Assembly (NCBI GenBank): GCA_002473385.1
Contig: DKTR01000007.1
Coordinates: forward strand, 1 to 9,507
Direction of reading: 5' to 3'
DNA: 9,507 nt
DNA from: Lachnospiraceae bacterium UBA7225
GTDB taxonomy: Bacteria > Bacillota > Clostridia > Lachnospirales > Lachnospiraceae
Below are positions 1-5,673 of the stretch, piece by piece. The notes under the pieces were generated by a model. That model did not search any database, was not told the DNA's origin, and saw only the letters and a list, made by a program, of their open reading frames with translations. The stretch's first letter is position 1. Each line of letters starts with the position of its first letter. The position numbers and the translations under genes are program-made.

Positions 1-593
1 ACTGCGATATAAACTATATCGCAGCAAGCGGCTCCTCCGGTACGCAGATAAAATTTACCGACGCCCCCGACGAGAAGGAAGTATTAAGGAGAATTGAAAA
101 GATTAAGGAACTTTATCCTAAGTTCTCAAGCGTTAAAACAGCGGGCGAAGCAGTAAGCGACACTACCGGGGTTGGCGGCGCCATAGATGCGGTTAAAAAA
201 ATGTCCGCCGTCCTTACGGTACTTTTGGTCGCGCTTATAACCGTGCTTATGGAGCGTTCCTTTATCGCAAAGGAGCAGGCGGAGATTGCCCTCATGAAAG
301 CCATAGGCATGAGGAATGCCATAATATACGGACAGCATACGTTAAGATTTTTCATTTCGGCAGCGGCGGCTGTACTTCTTGCGGAGCTTTTGGGTATGCC
401 CCTTACAAAGCTTTGCATCGATCCGATTTTCGGAACAATGGGTCTTGAAATGGGTGTGGAATATATGCAGACCCCCATGGAGATATACGCAGTATTCCCC
501 GTCATCGTCCTTACCGCCACAGTCGCAAGCGCATTTTTGACCTCTCTGTACACAGGAAAAATCAAATCCTCCGATACGGCAAACATTGAATAA
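1..593 (+). CDS. FtsX-like ABC transporter permease, C-terminal part (5' end outside window)
   Basis: This is the 3' part of a membrane permease that pairs with the ATPase directly downstream. The reading frame is open from base 3 to the TAA at 591-593, about 196 residues, so the gene starts before the window. A soluble stretch of about 65 residues is followed by three hydrophobic segments. The first begins at the MSAVLTVLLVALITVL stretch (base 201 on), the second at about bases 345-410, and the third at about bases 490-545. The stretch between the first two, with EIALMKAIGM, is the typical cytoplasmic loop of FtsX-domain permeases, which couples to the ATPase. Such proteins (MacB, BceB, LolC/E) drive export or extraction of peptides or lipids rather than classical channel transport. 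The ATG at 201 is internal and should not be taken as the start. The substrate cannot be told from the sequence; the adjacent two-component genes suggest a response to a cell-envelope-active compound, which is inference. Confidence 0.85.
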   Translation, partial: CDINYIAASGSSGTQIKFTDAPDEKEVLRRIEKIKELYPKFSSVKTAGEAVSDTTGVGGAIDAVKKMSAVLTVLLVALITVLMERSFIAKEQAEIALMKAIGMRNAIIYGQHTLRFFISAAAAVLLAELLGMPLTKLCIDPIFGTMGLEMGVEYMQTPMEIYAVFPVIVLTATVASAFLTSLYTGKIKSSDTANIE

Positions 594-611
594 GGAAAGG
601 AAGAAGCAATT

Positions 612-1370
612 ATGAATATTCTCGAAGTAAAAGGCCTCTGCAAAACATATATCGTAAACAAGCGGCAGAACAACGTATTGAAGAACATAAATTTTATGAT
701 TGACGAGGGAGAAATGGTCGCTGTCATGGGACCGTCTGGCTCTGGAAAATCCACGTTGCTGTACGCAGTTTCAGACATGGATGATGTTACCGCAGGAGAG
801 GTGAGCTTCTGTGGAAAAAATATTGCAGGGATAGGCGAAAGAGAACTTGCAGACCTGCGCCTTGACGAAATGGGTTTTATCTTTCAGCAAATGTATATGC
901 TGAAAAACCTCACCATATTGGATAATATTATACTTCCCGCAACGCAATCCAGTAAGCTGCGCGAACCCCGCAGGGAAACGGTGCGGCGCGGTCGGGATTT
1001 CATGCGCAGGCTCGGCATTATCGACATTGCCGACAACGACATCAACGAGGTTTCGGGCGGTCAGCTCCAGCGGGCGTGCATTTGCCGCAGTATGATAAAC
1101 GACCCGAAAATGATTTTTGCCGACGAGCCCACAGGGGCTTTGAACCGCGCTTCCTCCGACGAGGTAATGGAAGAGCTTGTAAAATTAAATTCTGAGGGAA
1201 CAACAATCATGCTCGTTACTCACGATGTTAAGGTCGCGGCAAAATGCACAAGGGTCATGTACATTGTTGACGGGAACATAAAGGGAGAGTACGATTTAAG
1301 CGACTGTTCCACGCAGATGAGAGAACGGGAGCGCGCATTGAATAACTGGCTTCTGGAATTAGGGTGGTAA
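612..1370 (+). CDS. ABC transporter ATP-binding protein (FtsX-permease partner)
   Basis: This 252-residue cytoplasmic ATPase should power the permease encoded 18 bp upstream. All nucleotide-binding motifs are present: Walker A GPSGSGKST (residues 40-48), Q-loop FQQ (91-93), signature VSGGQLQRA (147-155), Walker B MIFADEP with catalytic E172, and switch His204 in LVTHD. The family is the MacB/BceA/LolD class that works with FtsX-type permeases. The D-loop reads GALN where GALD or GNLD is more usual; this Asn variant occurs in related proteins and need not mean loss of function. After the usual end of the domain (about residue 225) comes a short charged tail with RERERALN. The ATG at 612 is preceded by an AAGGAAG ribosome binding site. 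Only one base separates its stop from the response regulator, so all four genes of the left block should be cotranscribed. Confidence 0.93.
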   Translation: MNILEVKGLCKTYIVNKRQNNVLKNINFMIDEGEMVAVMGPSGSGKSTLLYAVSDMDDVTAGEVSFCGKNIAGIGERELADLRLDEMGFIFQQMYMLKNLTILDNIILPATQSSKLREPRRETVRRGRDFMRRLGIIDIADNDINEVSGGQLQRACICRSMINDPKMIFADEPTGALNRASSDEVMEELVKLNSEGTTIMLVTHDVKVAAKCTRVMYIVDGNIKGEYDLSDCSTQMRERERALNNWLLELGW

Positions 1371-1371
1371 T

Positions 1372-2037
1372 ATGGATATTCTCATTGTTGAGGACAACAG
1401 GGAACTTGCCGACCTGCTGTGTGATTTCCTCCGTGCGGAGAATTATACGGTATCGGCGGTTCAAACAGCTGAAAAAGCCTTGCTGCTGTACGAAAGATAC
1501 GGCGCAAGGCTTGTGGTGCTTGACATCATGTTGCCCGATAAGGACGGATTTTATGTTCTGGAAAAAATCCGCAGGTCAGGCAACACCCCCGTATTGATTG
1601 TAAGTGCGAAAACGGAAAAGGAGGACAAGCTGAACGGACTGAATCTCGGCGCAGATGACTATATAGAAAAGCCATATGATATTGATATCATGCTCGCAAA
1701 AATAAGCGGGATTTTCAAGCGACGATACGCTCTTGACGAAATTACCGACGGCAATATACGCATAAATAAGGCGAGCCATACCGTTTACAAAAACGAAAAA
1801 GAACTGGAAATGACCGCGAAGGAATTTGAGCTGCTTCTGCTTTTGATGGAGAATAAGGGCAGGGTTTTGAGCAAGGAATACATTTTTGAACAGGTCTGGG
1901 GCAGCGACAGCTTTTCGGAACAACAGACGCTGACGGTACACATAAAATGGCTGCGGCAGAAAATAGAGGACGCCCCCAAAAATCCTGAAAAAATAGTTAC
2001 TGTATGGGGGGTGGGTTATAAATATGAAGGCTTTTAA
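1372..2037 (+). CDS. OmpR-family DNA-binding response regulator
   Basis: A 221-residue two-component regulator. The N-terminal receiver domain (about 1-115) has the acidic pocket E7/D8, the phospho-acceptor D51 in VVLDIMLP, the switch residue S78 and the conserved K100 in IEKPYD. The C-terminal part (about 125-221) is an OmpR/PhoB winged helix, with the typical LTVHIKWLRQKI recognition helix and the VWGVGYKY wing. It is expected to be phosphorylated by the histidine kinase encoded immediately downstream and to bind direct repeats in promoters, probably including that of this operon (inference: the promoter lies outside the window). The start ATG at 1372 follows an AGGGTGG ribosome binding site that overlaps the end of the ATPase gene, which suggests translational coupling. 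Length is normal for the family and nothing is damaged. Confidence 0.95.
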   Translation: MDILIVEDNRELADLLCDFLRAENYTVSAVQTAEKALLLYERYGARLVVLDIMLPDKDGFYVLEKIRRSGNTPVLIVSAKTEKEDKLNGLNLGADDYIEKPYDIDIMLAKISGIFKRRYALDEITDGNIRINKASHTVYKNEKELEMTAKEFELLLLLMENKGRVLSKEYIFEQVWGSDSFSEQQTLTVHIKWLRQKIEDAPKNPEKIVTVWGVGYKYEGF

Positions 2038-3247
2038 CAGAATTTTCACGGTAGTTGCGCTTGCCATGATACTATTGTCTGCTGTCGTGAATATAATTCT
2101 TGCTGCCGACAAGACCAAGGACGGCAGACTGTACCGCGTAGAGATAAGCCGCCTTGTTCGGGAAATAGAGGCGAAAGGTTCTGCCGACATTTCCGAATGT
2201 GTGTATGTAACAAATATTGAAGGATACGGAAAAGATTTTTACAGCGCGGACAGCGACTATGTTATCCGTGAAATAAACGGAGAACTGTATCGTTTCGATT
2301 ACCGTGCAAATGGTTATTCCAACAAAGCGCATCTTGCAGGAGTGGTAAACACCGTTCTCGGTACTATGGCGATTTTATTTATCGCAGTCATGTTTTACAT
2401 CAAATTTGCAATTCTTGCGCCCTTTGAACGCTTGAGCAGTATCCCCTACGAACTTTCAAAGGGGAATCTCACCGCGCCAATAAAGGAAACGAAAAACCGT
2501 TTTTTCGGAAAATTTCTTTGGGGAATCGACATTCTCCGTGAAAATATGGAACAGCAAAAGCAGCGCGAACTGGAAATGCAGAAAGAAAAGAAAACACTGC
2601 TGCTATCGCTCTCCCACGATATTAAAACGCCGCTTTCCGCTATAAAGCTGTACTCGGCAGCACTGTCGAAGAATTTGTATTCGGACGCGGAAAAGCAGCG
2701 CAAAATCGCCGAAAACATCAATGAAAAAGCGGACGAAATCGAGGCCTATGTTTCACGGATCATAACGGCCTCAAGAGAAGATTTCCTCAGCCCTGAAGTG
2801 AATATGGGCGAATTTTATCTCTCGGAACTTGTTGAAAAAATCACGGGATATTACAGGGAAAAACTGGCGCTTATCAAAACAGATTTCATTGTCGGAAAAT
2901 ATAGAAACTGTCTTCTGTCGGGGGATTTGGACAGGAGCGTGGAAGTGCTGCAGAACATTATGGAAAATGCCCTCAAATACGGCGATGGCAGACGTGTGGA
3001 ATTGATTTTCCCCGAAGATGACGAATGCGTCCAAATTGCAGTCATGAACGGCGGCTGTACGCTTGCGAAGGACGATTTGCCGCATATTTTCGAGAGCTTC
3101 TGGCGCGGAGCAAATGCGGGAAACATTGGTGGCAACGGGCTGGGTCTTTACATTTGCAGACAGCTCATGCGCAAGATGAATGGCGAAATTTTTGCGAATA
3201 TCAACAGTGACATCATCACTGTCACCGTGGTTTTTGCAAGAGCGTGA
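2024..3247 (+). CDS. Membrane sensor histidine kinase
   Basis: A 407-residue kinase that overlaps the regulator gene by 14 bp, with a GGGGGGTGGG ribosome binding site inside that gene. Membrane segment 1 (about residues 9-28) is followed by an extracytoplasmic domain of roughly 80 residues (about 29-105). Segment 2 (about 106-130) leads into a HAMP-like linker and a charged coiled-coil stretch (172-191). The H box is SHDIKTPLSAIKL with phospho-acceptor His198. The N box is NIMENALKYGDG (N315), the F box FESFWRG, and the G box GGNGLGLYIC (369-378). It therefore has complete dimerisation and ATP-binding domains and should autophosphorylate and pass phosphate to D51 of its partner. BceS-type kinases have almost no outer loop; here the outer domain is big enough to bind a ligand directly. 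I do not recognise that domain, and the signal is unknown. Confidence 0.94.
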   Translation: MKAFNRIFTVVALAMILLSAVVNIILAADKTKDGRLYRVEISRLVREIEAKGSADISECVYVTNIEGYGKDFYSADSDYVIREINGELYRFDYRANGYSNKAHLAGVVNTVLGTMAILFIAVMFYIKFAILAPFERLSSIPYELSKGNLTAPIKETKNRFFGKFLWGIDILRENMEQQKQRELEMQKEKKTLLLSLSHDIKTPLSAIKLYSAALSKNLYSDAEKQRKIAENINEKADEIEAYVSRIITASREDFLSPEVNMGEFYLSELVEKITGYYREKLALIKTDFIVGKYRNCLLSGDLDRSVEVLQNIMENALKYGDGRRVELIFPEDDECVQIAVMNGGCTLAKDDLPHIFESFWRGANAGNIGGNGLGLYICRQLMRKMNGEIFANINSDIITVTVVFARA

Positions 3248-3274
3248 ATGATTGGGAAGCAAGGACAGCCCGGT

Positions 3275-3346
3275 CTAAACTTTATCAAAACTCCACCTCA
3301 GCTCCACCTGGACTCCATTCTCCGGTTGTATTCTTTGAATCAGCGC
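3275..3346 (-). pseudogene. Possible C-terminal tail of a large serine recombinase (fragment)
   Basis: Read on the minus strand, the last codons before the TAG at 3277-3275 give ALIQRIQPENGVQVELRW followed by SFDKV. The pattern of an LIxRI start, a short turn, a VxVxLxWxF strand and then the stop resembles the extreme C-terminus of many large serine recombinases. The match is from memory of the family, short, and not decisive. The frame stays open upstream to about 3418, but from about 3346 the opposite strand carries a clear ABC-ATPase tail, so I place the break there. If correct, the rest of the recombinase is missing. It lies 27 bp after the end of the histidine kinase gene. Confidence 0.3.
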
Positions 3347-3446
3347 CCATAAATCCGGAAAATGCGTGGTGATTGTGACCCACTCCAACGTGCTGGCGAA
3401 AGAGGCTGATGTGATTTTTCAGCTGCGCAGAGGTGAACTGCAGATT
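3345..3446 (+). pseudogene. C-terminal fragment of an ABC transporter ATPase
   Basis: The plus frame starting at 3345 reads AHKSGKCVVIVTHSNVLAKE and continues ADVIFQLRRGELQ. This matches the region around the switch His (IVTHS) and the final strand of MacB/BceA-class ATPases. Walker A, the signature motif and Walker B are all absent, and a TGA lies just upstream at 3336 in the same frame, so it cannot be a functional gene. It differs at most positions from the two intact ATPases in this window (IMLVTHDVKVAAKC and IIMITHNEELAQMT at the same place). It is therefore not a recent partial copy of either. Homology seems to stop near 3446, where minus-strand sequence from an unrelated family begins. 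Confidence 0.65.
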
Positions 3447-3475
3447 TTTTCAATGCCGCGGCCCCAGCTTTCGAT
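3437..3475 (-). pseudogene. Tiny remnant of an AlbA_2-type ATP-binding protein
   Basis: The minus strand directly after the ROK stop codon, in the same frame, reads IESWGRGIEKIC. This is the hallmark near the C-terminus of the AlbA_2-containing 'ATP-binding protein' family (Schlafen-like AlbA_2 domain plus a HATPase-like C-terminal domain). There the sequence is typically an IE-x-WGRGIEKI stretch in the last quarter of the protein. Only 12-13 codons are recognisable, after which the frame degenerates and stops. The rest of the gene is absent. The match is short but highly specific in appearance; chance cannot be excluded without a search. Confidence 0.45.
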
Positions 3476-3913
3476 TCATATAGACTGTAAAAACTGCTCT
3501 ATATAAAACAGGGCAGCGCCGATGGCGGGCGTATATTGCCCGTGCACGCCCACCAGTATATGCTCTCTGTCCAACGAAAACGGCGTGGAGGAATGGATGC
3601 GCTGGTACAGATATTCGATATCCTGCTCTGTGATATACGATGCCAGATATCCGCTGATAATAATGGGTGCGTCAATGACCATATTACAGTTTCTCATGGC
3701 AAAAGCCAGATGGTTCAGATAATCTTCCCAGATTTGTGTAATCCGGGGAGATTTTTCTTCTCTTAAAAGAGGGAAAAACTCTTTTACGGGCAGCCCGGAT
3801 GACTGCTCCAGCGCATTGGCGGAACAGTAGGTTTCCAGACAGCCGCGGTTCCCACAATAACAGAGGGGTCCCTCGAGGTTAACGCACATATGTTCAATGA
3901 CTCCGCTGTGCAT
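3476..3913 (-). pseudogene. ROK-family protein (sugar kinase/repressor), C-terminal half only
   Basis: The 145-residue frame begins within the ROK signature region. IEHMCVNLEGPLCYCGNRGC carries the HxxxxxxxxxCxCGxxGCxE zinc-binding motif (Cys18, Cys20 and Cys25 as numbered here), followed by the helical C-terminal part of the ROK fold (to GAALFYIEQF). ROK proteins are about 290-400 residues; the ATP/sugar-binding N-terminal half and any DNA-binding helix-turn-helix are missing. In-frame codons continue upstream past the ATG (YPNAMHSGVIEHM), so the break may lie as far as about 3930. There the opposite strand becomes the oxidoreductase fragment. No ribosome binding site precedes the ATG. The ROK family includes glucokinase-type enzymes and NagC/XylR-type regulators; which one this was cannot be decided. 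Confidence 0.8.
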
Positions 3914-4505
3914 GGCATTGGGATATGATTTGTTTGCCCATATGCTGAATACGGATGAGGATATGATGAAAATGGCGCGTATGGTAGCCTATGACGAGGG
4001 GCTGCCCGTGGTTCCCAATCCAGGCATCCTTTCCCCTCAGGAGTTTGTGGATGAGCTTTTCAGCGACCGGTTCCCCAATGAATACCTGGGCGATACCAAC
4101 CTGCGCCTTGCCGTGGATGTATCTCAGATGGTGGGAATCCGCTTTGGGGAGACCATCAAGGCATATGTGGCAAAATACGGGAATGCTTCCCGTCTGATAG
4201 CCATTCCTCTGGGGATTGCCGGGTGGCTTAGGTATATGCTCGGCGTGGACGATGCGGGAAATAAATACGAGCTGGCGCCCGACCCCATGAATGAGGAAAT
4301 CCAGGAACAGCTGAAGGACATCGCGGTAGGGCAGCCGGAGACCTTCACAGATCAGCTGAAGGCCATCCTCTCCAATGAGCGTATCTTCTTTGTTGACCTT
4401 TATCAGACCGGTGTGGGCGAGAAAGTCGAATCCATGTTCCGTGAAATGATTGCCGGCCCGGGCGCGGTCAAGGCGACCGTACATAAATACGTGGGAGGAA
4501 ACTAA
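3897..4505 (+). pseudogene. Mannitol dehydrogenase-family oxidoreductase, C-terminal domain only
   Basis: The 202-residue frame matches the C-terminal helical domain of the long-chain polyol/hexuronate dehydrogenase family (mannitol dehydrogenase, fructuronate reductase UxuB, and similar). Supporting stretches are YDEGLPVVPNPGILSPQEFV, DRFPNEYLGDT, VDVSQMVGIRFGETIKAY and the closing helix that ends AVKATVHKY. Family members are about 480-540 residues. The N-terminal Rossmann NAD-binding domain and the catalytic lysine region are absent, so the product cannot be an active enzyme of that type. No ribosome binding site precedes the ATG at 3897, which is probably internal. The stop is 1 bp before the next start, and that gene's ribosome binding site overlaps this 3' end. 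The two were originally an operon for sugar-acid or polyol use (inference). The exact substrate cannot be assigned. Confidence 0.8.
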
Positions 4506-4506
4506 A

Positions 4507-4845
4507 ATGACAGAACCGGTATTTGCGGCAGATCCAACAAGGCTGTTGATCGCGGCGGGAGCAGGCATCCTGTTATTGCTGCTGCTGATCATCAAATTCA
4601 AGGTTTACCCGGTGCTGGCCCTGGTGATTTCCGCGCTGTTTATCGGGCTTGGAGCCGGCATGCCGGTTCCGGACCTGGTAAACACAGTGGAAAAGGGCGC
4701 GGGGGAAACGCTGCAGGGAATTGTGCTCCTGATCGGCATTGGCTCTCTGTTCGGCGGTATCCTGGAGGTATCGGGAGGGGCGCAGTGCGTGGCCCAGACA
4801 TTGGTCAATAAGCTCGGGGAGAGACTCCCTTACAGCATAAGGTAG
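4507..4845 (+). pseudogene. GntP-family gluconate/sugar-acid permease, N-terminal quarter only
   Basis: ATG at 4507 follows a good GGAGGAA site. The 112-residue frame has the usual GntP beginning: a first membrane segment (about 13-30), FKVYPVLALVISALFIGLGA (31-50), the GMPVPDLVNTVEKGAGETL loop and then IGIGSLFGGILEVSGGAQ (76-93), the family's conserved stretch. GntP permeases (proton symporters for gluconate and related acids) have about 430-450 residues and 12-14 membrane segments. Homology ends around LVNKLGER, and six odd codons later a TAG closes the frame inside the 3' end of the oppositely oriented toxin gene. The break therefore lies at about 4820-4832. The truncated product cannot transport. 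Confidence 0.82.
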
Positions 4846-5069
4846 CGATGCGATAAAAAATGCATCTTCCGGTAACCATATTCGGCAAGCTCCGGCTCTT
4901 CGCATATTTTTAAGGAACCGCCAACCTGAGCAAGCTTCTGTACGGTATTCTCTGCGTCCTCTAAAACGCGGGCTGCAGCAACTTCGTTGTCCAGCGTTGC
5001 ATAAATGTAGAAAAGAATGTCATCGAGCTGTCGCTTGGCAAGATCTGACAATATCACCTTATAGTCCAT
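4830..5069 (-). CDS. RelE/ParE-superfamily toxin, C-terminally truncated
   Basis: A 79-residue protein with the RelE/ParE fold pattern. It has an N-terminal strand YKVILSDLAKRQLDDILFYI, a helical hairpin with NEVAAARVLEDAENTVQKLA, then SLKICEEPELAEYGYRKMHF and HRYLML, where a TAA ends the frame. Relatives of this subfamily normally continue from an HRYxML-like stretch with another strand (YRV-type, about 20 further residues), giving about 95-105 residues. The stop coincides with the junction to the GntP fragment, so I read the protein as cut rather than naturally short. In RelE/ParE toxins the C-terminal strand and tail carry residues for activity, so the product may be inactive (inference). 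Its ATG overlaps the antitoxin gene by 11 bp, the usual translational coupling of antitoxin-toxin operons. It could still act as a corepressor with the antitoxin. Confidence 0.75.
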   Translation of the reverse strand: MDYKVILSDLAKRQLDDILFYIYATLDNEVAAARVLEDAENTVQKLAQVGGSLKICEEPELAEYGYRKMHFLSHRYLML

Positions 5070-5286
5070 ATTTTGCTCTCAGTTCCGCCAGCGCTTCACC
5101 GGCCTCCTGGCTCTGGCCGCTTTGGTGCTGCCCTCTGGAAATTTGTAGTTCCTCAAGAAATTGTTTTTTTGTTGTGGTGTGCGGCCCCCTGTTCAGAAAA
5201 AACTGTCGAATTACTTGCTGGACGACTTGCAATTCATCTTCCGTACATTTCTGAATCATAGAGACAGTAGTGTCTAATGTGCTCAT
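5059..5286 (-). CDS. Type II antitoxin partner of the RelE/ParE-type toxin
   Basis: A 75-residue acidic-to-neutral protein encoded just before the toxin and overlapping it. I chose ATG 5286 over the in-frame start at 5322 because AGGGAGG (5294-5300) sits 7 bases ahead of it, and because STLDTTVSMIQKCTEDELQV is the expected beginning for this small antitoxin family. Members open with an LDTTVxMI-like segment and end in a helix such as ALAELRAKYGL. The N-terminal part should form the dimer and DNA-binding unit and the C-terminal part (about 40-75) the toxin-wrapping helix. This is inferred from type II systems in general; no classical ribbon-helix-helix or PHD motif is obvious. The gene looks intact, unlike everything around it. 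Two inverted palindromes upstream are likely operators for autorepression. Confidence 0.75.
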   Translation of the reverse strand: MSTLDTTVSMIQKCTEDELQVVQQVIRQFFLNRGPHTTTKKQFLEELQISRGQHQSGQSQEAGEALAELRAKYGL

Positions 5287-5330
5287 TGCGATTCCTCCCT
5301 GCTTCGAATGGAAGCTTGCCATATTTCCAT

Positions 5331-5359
5331 TTTATACTCGTGAACGCAATTAATTGCCA
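5331..5359 (-). promoter_or_regulatory. Proximal promoter of the toxin-antitoxin operon
   Basis: On the minus strand TGGCAA (5359-5354) and TATAAA (5336-5331) are separated by 17 bp, a good sigma-70-type spacing. Transcription would begin near 5323 and give a leader of under 40 bases carrying the AGGGAGG ribosome site. The -35 element and the spacer lie within the first palindrome (5343-5358), so a protein bound there would block polymerase. Confidence 0.5.
5343..5358. promoter_or_regulatory. Operator-like palindrome 1 (AACGCAATTAATTGCC)
   Basis: Its core GCAATTAATTGC (5346-5357) is a perfect 12-bp palindrome. The full 16-mer recurs in inverted orientation at 5406-5421. It overlaps the -35 and spacer of the antitoxin promoter, which is where an autorepressing antitoxin or antitoxin-toxin complex would be expected to bind. 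The binding protein is inferred. Confidence 0.6.
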
Positions 5360-5405
5360 CTTTCAGATCTGGATTGCCGATGCGTTCTACGTTTACTGTG
5401 CAGAC

Positions 5406-5421
5406 GGCAATTAATTGCGTT
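5406..5421. promoter_or_regulatory. Operator-like palindrome 2 (GGCAATTAATTGCGTT)
   Basis: Exact reverse complement of palindrome 1 over 16 bp, with core GCAATTAATTGC at 5407-5418. The two cores are centred 61 bp apart, close to six helical turns, so dimers on both could face the same side of the DNA and cooperate. Confidence 0.6.
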
Positions 5422-5455
5422 AGCGGGTATAAATCAAGTTGAATGGTTTAGGCTT

Positions 5456-5483
5456 ATTATACCCCGAAAGAGCTTATTTGCAA
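5456..5483 (-). promoter_or_regulatory. Distal promoter upstream of the toxin-antitoxin operon
   Basis: On the minus strand TTGCAA (5483-5478), 16 bp, then a perfect TATAAT (5461-5456). It would transcribe across both palindromes into the antitoxin gene. It may be an additional promoter or a relic of whatever preceded this DNA. Confidence 0.45.
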
Positions 5484-5673
5484 AGTGATTTTTCAGGAAG
5501 AGCGTTAGAGGTTCTCTTTTGGTCTTTTTTCGCTTTTTTATCTTTATGCCGTCTTAATACGGGAGTAAGATTTTCCTGATGCAGCGCAGCACCATGCAGG
5601 AAGCCATAGCGGCTCCCAGGGTAAGACGCTTTGAAAATATCCCTTTATAGCTGGCGGCAGCGGAGCGGCATCC
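5484..5673. other. Gene-poor stretch with an unidentified tail-like reading frame
   Basis: Between the toxin-antitoxin promoters and the NADAR fragment there is no gene I can name. A T-rich run on the plus strand (about 5514-5546) has no hairpin before it, so I do not call it a terminator. On the minus strand the frame ending in TAA at 5554 reads SYKGIFSKRLTLGAAMASC followed by MVLRCIRKILLPY. This looks like a hydrophobic or amphipathic protein C-terminus, but the same frame upstream of about 5670 is merely antisense to the NADAR fragment. It is probably one more gene tail from an unknown family. Confidence 0.3.

Noticed and set aside
113..778. 221-codon minus-strand open frame
   Set aside because: It is antisense to the permease/ATPase genes, which have clear motifs and ribosome sites; the translation has no family resemblance.
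3296..3352. Plus-strand LDSILRLYSLNQR as an upstream, frameshifted part of the ABC-ATPase tail
   Set aside because: It would need a frameshift at about 3346, whereas the minus-strand recombinase-like reading explains the same bases without one. I keep this as the weaker alternative.
3894..4601. 235-codon minus-strand open frame opposite the oxidoreductase fragment
   Set aside because: The plus-strand frame has clear dehydrogenase-family sequence; the minus translation is rich in His/Arg/Gly in the way shadows of coding DNA are.
4997..5254. Plus-strand frames opposite the toxin and antitoxin genes
   Set aside because: Cys/Ser-rich shadow translations without recognisable features; the minus strand holds the coupled toxin-antitoxin pair.
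5059..5322. Longer antitoxin start at 5322 (12 extra residues)
   Set aside because: The AGGGAGG site fits the start at 5286; the longer start has no ribosome site and would lie at or upstream of the predicted transcription start.
5343..5421. CRISPR-like or transposon terminal repeat interpretation of the paired palindromes
   Set aside because: Only two copies, each self-palindromic, placed on a promoter with no transposase between them; operators explain them better.
5514..5546. T-rich run as an intrinsic terminator
   Set aside because: No stable GC-rich hairpin precedes it on the plus strand, and there is no intact plus-strand gene for it to end.
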